Source: Pedobacter sp. L105 (GTDB taxonomy: Bacteria > Bacteroidota > Bacteroidia > Sphingobacteriales > Sphingobacteriaceae). Taken from it: a stretch of DNA of 64,000 nucleotides. Every line of letters starts with the position of its first letter. Positions within the stretch are counted from its first letter, which is position 1. A model generated the notes under the pieces. The model saw nothing but the letters and a program-made list of their open reading frames with translations, was not told the origin of the DNA and made no database searches. This document shows, piece by piece, positions 59,579 through 64,000 of the stretch. A program made the translations under genes and the position numbers. The stretch lies in the NCBI RefSeq assembly GCF_009765875.1, contig NZ_LMUP01000009.1:124001-188000 (forward strand). The letters are read 5' to 3'.

Positions 59579-60943
59579 TCAATTGTATTGTACATTAAGG
59601 ATTCCCAATGATTTTTCCAGATCTATTTTACTGGATAATAACTGGAATAAAGCGTTATAATAATTTAGTTCGGCAGTGCGTAGGTCAGATTGTGATACGA
59701 TCACATCCAGATAAGTTTTTATCCCTTCTCTGTATTGGAGGCTAACTACCTTATACACATCATTCGCCAGGGTCACATTTTCTTTGAGCAGCTGCCAGTT
59801 GGTATAATTGCTTTTGTAATCGGCCAGCGACTGTACATATTCGGTATTGATTGAATTGGCCGAATTGACAATATCGTAGTTGTTGCGTTCTACCTGTAAC
59901 CGCGCTTTGCTTAAATTCTGTAAACGCTTGGTTCCCGTAAAGATGGGGATGTCTAACGTTAAGCCGGCGTATGAATTTGGATAGGCGTTGTTATACAGGT
60001 TAGAGAATTTATTACTGAGATAATTTAAATTATATACGCCAACTGCAGAAACGGATGGTAAAAATCCCCATTTGTAATAACTTACATTGACATTCAGCAA
60101 TCCCTTTTGAGTTTCCAGCAAGCGGTATTCTATACGGTTGTTTACATCCAGCCTTTGATTGGTATCAATAGCTGCTTCTTGCTCATACCGTGCAGAGTCG
60201 TAGGAAAGTTTTAAATTATGGTCTGCAGAAATCCCCATGATCTGTTTGAGGTAAGCCGTTTTACTTTTCACTGCTTCGGCCGTTTGCTTACGGCTTGCCG
60301 TTGAGTTGTTTAGCAATATTGTAGCCTGTTTGTAATCTGTTTTGTCGGTTACACCGGCCTGATACCTGTTTTGTGCATCTTTCAAACTACGTTGTAACCT
60401 CACAATGTCTGCATTTAATATATCCAGCTGTTTTTCAGATAACAGCACATCAAAAAAGGCTTTACTTACATCGGCTACCACATTGATCTGGCTGCTATAG
60501 GTATTCTGTTTATAATACTGGCGGGAATATTTGGCTGCTTTAGCTGCCTGTAATACCTCATTGTTATAAATTACCTGGCTTGCCTGTAATCCCAATGCAG
60601 AATATTCTTTTAGATTAGAGCTGGAGGATGTACTGGCAGAACCAGTAGTTGGACTTGAACTACCTGTAGTCGCCACACTTGCCGCAAGGGGAGAGCCCTG
60701 GAAATAATGCTGGTATAAATTGGATGAATTTAGCTGTGGAAGCCAAGCAGATAAGCCTATTCTGATATCTTTTTCGTTAATCTCCTGATCTATAGCAGCC
60801 TGCTTTACTGCCGGTTGATTTTGCAGGGCAAAATTAACGCACTGTTTTAAAGTAACAACAGAGTCCTTTACATCCTGGGAGAATACACAATGCGGTAAAA
60901 GTAGGGATAAACAGATGAATAGTGAGTAATGTGTTTTTTTCAT
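59579..60943 (-). CDS. TolC family outer-membrane efflux protein
   Basis: A 454-residue protein with a signal peptide (HYSLFICLSLLLPHCVFSQ). The two helical outer-membrane-efflux repeats are visible: the N-terminal VTLKQCVNFALQNQPAVKQAAIDQEI and the C-terminal YKVVSLQYREGIKTYLDVIVSQSDLRTAELNYYNALFQLLSSKIDLEKSLG. It forms the outer-membrane exit duct. It starts the tolC-adaptor-permease operon, read leftward; the upstream gap is about 510 bases and has no clear -7 box by eye. Confidence 0.95.
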   Translation of the reverse strand: MKKTHYSLFICLSLLLPHCVFSQDVKDSVVTLKQCVNFALQNQPAVKQAAIDQEINEKDIRIGLSAWLPQLNSSNLYQHYFQGSPLAASVATTGSSSPTTGSASTSSSSNLKEYSALGLQASQVIYNNEVLQAAKAAKYSRQYYKQNTYSSQINVVADVSKAFFDVLLSEKQLDILNADIVRLQRSLKDAQNRYQAGVTDKTDYKQATILLNNSTASRKQTAEAVKSKTAYLKQIMGISADHNLKLSYDSARYEQEAAIDTNQRLDVNNRIEYRLLETQKGLLNVNVSYYKWGFLPSVSAVGVYNLNYLSNKFSNLYNNAYPNSYAGLTLDIPIFTGTKRLQNLSKARLQVERNNYDIVNSANSINTEYVQSLADYKSNYTNWQLLKENVTLANDVYKVVSLQYREGIKTYLDVIVSQSDLRTAELNYYNALFQLLSSKIDLEKSLGILNVQYN

Positions 60944-61455
60944 AGACGAAACATCCAGGTGTAAGCGTGATTTATTTTCATCATCAATTAGTTATATAAG
61001 GTCAGAAATATTATCCGTCATGAATTTATATCATACCTAATGCATTTGGATAACAAATAAATGTACAAATAGTTTTGTGTGTTTTTTTAATTCTAAGCTT
61101 AATATAGTCGATTAATCAGTTTTACTGATCAAAATTATCCCAAACAACAGCGAAAAAATCAATTAACTTACTATTTGTATGGTATAATATTTTGTTTTAA
61201 GTAAGAGAATTATGAACATAGCAGAATTAGGCTAATCTATCCAGTTATTTACAATTGAGATGGAATAAATATTGTTAGCGAACATAATATTACTTTAATT
61301 AAATTAATTTTATTTGAGGTATTTAAAGTCGCATTAGTATATTTGATTCATTAATTGTAATATTGATGACATTTATAGCAAGCATAATAGCCAAAGAAGG
61401 AATAGCTATAATCGAAGAGAAAGGAGTGTTTAATATTATTATATAATTTTATCTT
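60944..61455. other. AT-rich region upstream of the efflux operon, only tiny frames seen
   Basis: About 510 bases, mostly AT-rich. A 26-codon frame (61366-61446, MTFIASIIAKEGIAIIEEKG) is the only coding-like piece; it resembles the start of a proteasome-like Ntn-hydrolase strand but stops early, so it may be a relic or chance. Promoter boxes for tolC could not be placed. Confidence 0.4.
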
Positions 61456-61617
61456 ATGAAAACTATTAAGGAAAATATCTCAGATAATATTCTCTGGAAA
61501 CAAGTCTTGGCTAAAATCAAAAATGCCGACGCTGACAGGCGAAATGAAAATCAACGTTTTATGAATAAGGTGAAAGTCATTGTTAAGAATCAAGGCAGCG
61601 AGAAAATGGTCGGATAA
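61456..61617 (+). CDS. Possible small protein (53 aa), unknown
   Basis: A 53-codon frame from MKTIKENISDNILWKQVLAK, lysine- and asparagine-rich, ending VKNQGSEKMVG at 61617. It begins right behind the 26-codon frame and is followed by a hairpin. No motif is recognised. Whether it is translated is uncertain; the ordered helix-like sequence and the terminator after it are the only support. Confidence 0.35.
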   Translation: MKTIKENISDNILWKQVLAKIKNADADRRNENQRFMNKVKVIVKNQGSEKMVG

Positions 61618-61648
61618 AAAATTTCATGAAGACTTATCAATATAAAAG

Positions 61649-61690
61649 GATAATGAACATTGATCTTTAAGTGGTACAATGTTCATTATC
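61649..61690. terminator. Hairpin between the small frame and the ybaK-like gene
   Basis: GATAATGAACATTG at 61649-61662 pairs perfectly with 61677-61690, loop 14 bases. It lies 13 bases past the stop of the aminoacyl-tRNA deacylase gene and could serve both directions. Confidence 0.6.
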
Positions 61691-61702
61691 TAACTAATGA
61701 AA

Positions 61703-62176
61703 TCATAAACTGATATCATCAAGCGTTGCATTGGATAATTCTGCCAGGTTTTTAGGAGACAATTCTATCTCTACCGCTGTTTCGCCCGATCCGGCCAATA
61801 CCGTAGTAAAATCAAGTAAAGCCTTGTCCATAAATGCTTCAATATCAGAAGATAAACCTATGGAAGAAACACCATGAACAGGATAACCCACCAGATCGGT
61901 CAATTCCTGCTGATCGGCTACTTCTAGCTTATTTACCCCGGCCAGCAAAGCTAGTTTTGGCAGGTTCAGTTTTTTTCCGCAGGAACAAACGGCCATAATG
62001 TATTTATCCTTTATTTTCGATCTTAAAAAGACCGACTTGGTAATTCTTTCCGGTTCATAGTCCAAAGCCTTTGCAAAATCAAAAGGCGACCGGATTGGGG
62101 TAGCAAAAGAGTCATGTCTGATCTCTTTATAATTGATATGTTGTGAAGTTAGACGCTCTTTTATCTGATCATGCAT
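61703..62176 (-). CDS. YbaK/prolyl-tRNA-editing-type aminoacyl-tRNA deacylase
   Basis: A 157-residue single-domain protein of the YbaK/ProX family. Conserved segments are SVFLRSKIKDKYIMAVCSCGKKLNLPKL and VGYPVHGVSSIGLSSDIEAFMDKALL, where GV(S)P-like and the Gly-rich loop form the editing pocket. Family members hydrolyse mischarged tRNAs, for example Cys-tRNA-Pro or Ala-tRNA-Pro. It follows the 212-residue gene by 3 bases and is cotranscribed. Its place beside an NRPS gene might mean it guards a nonstandard amino acid, but that is speculative. Confidence 0.85.
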   Translation of the reverse strand: MHDQIKERLTSQHINYKEIRHDSFATPIRSPFDFAKALDYEPERITKSVFLRSKIKDKYIMAVCSCGKKLNLPKLALLAGVNKLEVADQQELTDLVGYPVHGVSSIGLSSDIEAFMDKALLDFTTVLAGSGETAVEIELSPKNLAELSNATLDDISL

Positions 62177-62179
62177 GTT

Positions 62180-62818
62180 TTAATAATTAACTTTTGCTCC
62201 AAAATTAATTGTTCCAAAATTGTCTTTGTAGGCTTTTTCTAATATTTCATCGCCTTCCAGGAAAGGCCAGTCCGTTTCTACCATGTTTCTGATAGCCAGC
62301 AAAGGTACAGGTGATTGTAAAGGCCGGAAGTTGGAATTTCTTAAGCCTCCCTGTTCACAATTTTCATAGAATTGTCCTATCATTAGTCCCTGTTTAACAA
62401 ATTCGGGTTTTAGAAAGAGCTGTACACCGTCGATAATCTCAATTACCTGATCTGGATGCAGTGTTGGAAAAAGTATGGTGATCGCTTTGAACTTTTGGTC
62501 TTTTTTGGTGGTAGGAAGCATAGCGATAAAAATATCCTTTAAGTTCCTGATCAGTTCAATGACAAAATCCTGCTTAGGATTAGGCTCATCAAATATGCCA
62601 ACTTTAAAAAAGCCTTTTTCCTCAGCATACTGAACATATGGACATACGGCACCCGTGCGGCCCAGATCGATGTTTGACTGCGCGAGGAAATTGGTAACCC
62701 AACCAGAGAACAAGCTGAGTTCTGAAGTGTAGGGCAGATAAATTTCCGGAATTTTATGGCTTGAAATGTCCTTTAAATTAAAGAGTAAAATATCTGGACG
62801 GCTAACTGAGGAGGGCAT
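62180..62818 (-). CDS. Protein of unknown function, DUF6875-like (212 aa)
   Basis: A 212-residue cytosolic protein without signal peptide. Its N-terminal LPYTSELSLFSGWVTNFLAQSNIDLGRTGAVCPYVQYA contains a Cys-Pro-Tyr, and the C-terminal QGGLRNSNFRPLQSPVPLLAIRNMVETDWPFL is proline-rich and conserved-looking. These pieces resemble the DUF6875 domain, often met near NRPS genes, but I am not certain of the assignment. It starts leftward and is divergent from the NRPS at 63083 with a 264-base gap, so both may share regulation. Confidence 0.6.
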   Translation of the reverse strand: MPSSVSRPDILLFNLKDISSHKIPEIYLPYTSELSLFSGWVTNFLAQSNIDLGRTGAVCPYVQYAEEKGFFKVGIFDEPNPKQDFVIELIRNLKDIFIAMLPTTKKDQKFKAITILFPTLHPDQVIEIIDGVQLFLKPEFVKQGLMIGQFYENCEQGGLRNSNFRPLQSPVPLLAIRNMVETDWPFLEGDEILEKAYKDNFGTINFGAKVNY

Positions 62819-63082
62819 ATATAATTTTTGAGTTTTAGTTGTTGAAATCTAGGAGCTAAAATAACGGTTTATACCATTAGGATGTTTTAAATTATATAAA
62901 TTATTGAGATAAAGATTTTTGAATAGGCCATTTTGTGACGCTATATAATTTAACCGTGATCTTATTTTCAATATTGATATTAATATGTAACATTTCCAAA
63001 ACATTATGCTGTGTTATATGTAATATAATTTAGATATTTAGTGCGCATTAATATCATCAATAGCTAAGGATTTCGTAATACA

Positions 63083-64000
63083 ATGACTTTAAAATCAACA
63101 GCAAACCCTGTTCATCATCATATTAAAAATAAGACAATTTTAAATCTCATTAGCGATCAGGCTCAAAATTCTCCTGATCAAGTGGCTATAAAGCATAATG
63201 GAGTAGAAGTTACTTACGAAGAGCTTGAATTAAGTTCTGATCAGATTGCTGCTTTCTTCTTAAAAAGCAATTTTAAAAGCGGTGAAGTCATTGCCGTTTC
63301 GATGGACCGCTCTATACAAATGTCGCTCTGTCTGATTGGTATATTGAAGGCTGGTGCTACTTATCTTCCTATAGATCCAAACTTACCCATAGAAAGGGTG
63401 AATTTTTTGCTGAAAGACTCTGCGGCAAAAGTATTGGTGACTTCCAAAAAATACGATGAATTATATGAAGGCGCCCAGAAGATCATTTTTGATGAAGTGT
63501 GGCTAAACCGTTCTGACTATCCTGTAGATAAAACAAACTGGGTGCAGAATGAAGATCAGCTGGCCTACATCATCTACACCTCTGGTTCTACAGGATTGCC
63601 AAAAGGGGTAGGGATCACTCAAAAAAGTTTACTTAACCTGTTACAATTCAGGCTGCATACGCCGGGTGTAGACCATACCGATAATATGCTGGGCATTACC
63701 ACCATGTCTTTTGATATTTCTGAAGAAGAATTGTATCTGCCGCTGATTTGCGGTGCCCGTTTAACCATCGTAGATGAGGATATTTTAAAAGACGGGGCGG
63801 CACTGCTCGAAACTATCAAGGCAGAAAAAATAACCATCATGCAAGCCACTCCCTATGTCTGGCAAATGATGCTCGAAGCAGATTGGGAAGAGGTGTTGCC
63901 TATAAAAGCTTTCTGCGGCGGTGAGGCGCTCACCAGAAAACTGGCCAACCAGTTGCTGGACAGATGCGAGGAGCTCTGGAACATGTATGGCCCTACGGAA
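63083..64000 (+). CDS. Nonribosomal peptide synthetase, adenylation domain, partial
   Basis: The frame starts MTLKSTANPVHHHIKNKT (63083) and is open at the window end (306 codons). Adenylation core motifs are visible: A1-like VTYEELELSSDQIA, A2 LKAGATYLPIDP, A3 AYIIYTSGSTGLPKG, A4 MSFDISEEELYLPL and A5 WNMYGPTE. By eye the substrate-pocket residues include Asp-Ile-Glu from A4, but the later positions are outside the window, so the amino acid activated is not known. There is no N-terminal condensation domain, so this is a loading module or a stand-alone start. The product is a peptide made in the cytosol. Confidence 0.93.
   Translation, partial: MTLKSTANPVHHHIKNKTILNLISDQAQNSPDQVAIKHNGVEVTYEELELSSDQIAAFFLKSNFKSGEVIAVSMDRSIQMSLCLIGILKAGATYLPIDPNLPIERVNFLLKDSAAKVLVTSKKYDELYEGAQKIIFDEVWLNRSDYPVDKTNWVQNEDQLAYIIYTSGSTGLPKGVGITQKSLLNLLQFRLHTPGVDHTDNMLGITTMSFDISEEELYLPLICGARLTIVDEDILKDGAALLETIKAEKITIMQATPYVWQMMLEADWEEVLPIKAFCGGEALTRKLANQLLDRCEELWNMYGPTE

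Overview
The window looks like a chromosomal segment of a Bacteroidota bacterium of the Sphingobacteriaceae type, most likely Pedobacter or a close relative. The grounds are a SusC/SusD pair, several candidate TAnnTTTG (-7) promoter boxes with little Shine-Dalgarno signal, a fused ResB-CcsA cytochrome c biogenesis protein, a CcrA-free class A beta-lactamase, many AraC/MarR regulators beside small enzymes, and moderate GC. The genus is inference. No tRNA, rRNA, CRISPR array, prophage or intact insertion sequence was seen.

Layout. 1-5.9 kb: small stress and detoxification units (NAD(P)-binding protein with divergent AraC regulator; Ohr with an OhrR-like MarR; two alpha/beta hydrolases; a PepSY membrane protein). 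6-19.1 kb: a carbohydrate locus with SusD, SusC, an AraC regulator, a TIM-barrel sugar isomerase, a rhamnosidase-like hydrolase, a phytanoyl-CoA-dioxygenase-family enzyme and a second six-hairpin hydrolase; a relic of a PQQ-type sugar dehydrogenase lies just past susD. 19.2-24 kb: a zeta-toxin-like kinase pair, a secreted orphan, a lone peptidase-M17 N-domain, a small lipoprotein and a secreted alpha-amylase. 24.3-30.3 kb: a conserved 475-residue unknown, a phytoene/squalene synthase, an SDR lacking the catalytic Tyr, a flavin reductase-like protein, an FAD amine-oxidase-like protein and a winged-helix regulator. 30.4-34.6 kb: assorted small genes, an MFS pump divergent from a Crp-like regulator, a secreted hydrolase and a small acetyltransferase. 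34.7-39.3 kb: a compact amino-sugar operon (nagA, a divergent nagB, GH20, LacI). 39.3-39.9 kb: a non-coding block with a 32-bp near-perfect palindrome and a REP/MITE-like long hairpin. 39.9-54.6 kb: housekeeping and cell-envelope genes (TfoX-like, thioesterase, acyltransferase 3, CcsBA, DoxX-like, M1 peptidase, EF-P, aldehyde dehydrogenase, HTH-membrane protein, beta-helix protein, beta-lactamase). 54.8-60.9 kb: a small His/Tyr-rich secreted protein and a TolC-adaptor-RND efflux operon. 61-64 kb: YbaK and a 212-residue unknown facing a nonribosomal peptide synthetase that runs off the window.

The most promising material for a new system is the 11.3-19.1 kb carbohydrate locus, where an Fe(II)/2-oxoglutarate-type enzyme is translationally linked to a glycosidase and faces a rhamnosidase-like enzyme coupled to a sugar isomerase. 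Next are the REP/MITE-like block at 39.5-39.8 kb, the Tyr-less SDR in the flavin cluster, and three genes whose -7 box sits 3 to 4 bases before the ATG, which suggests leaderless transcripts. All functions are read from sequence by eye; no search was run.
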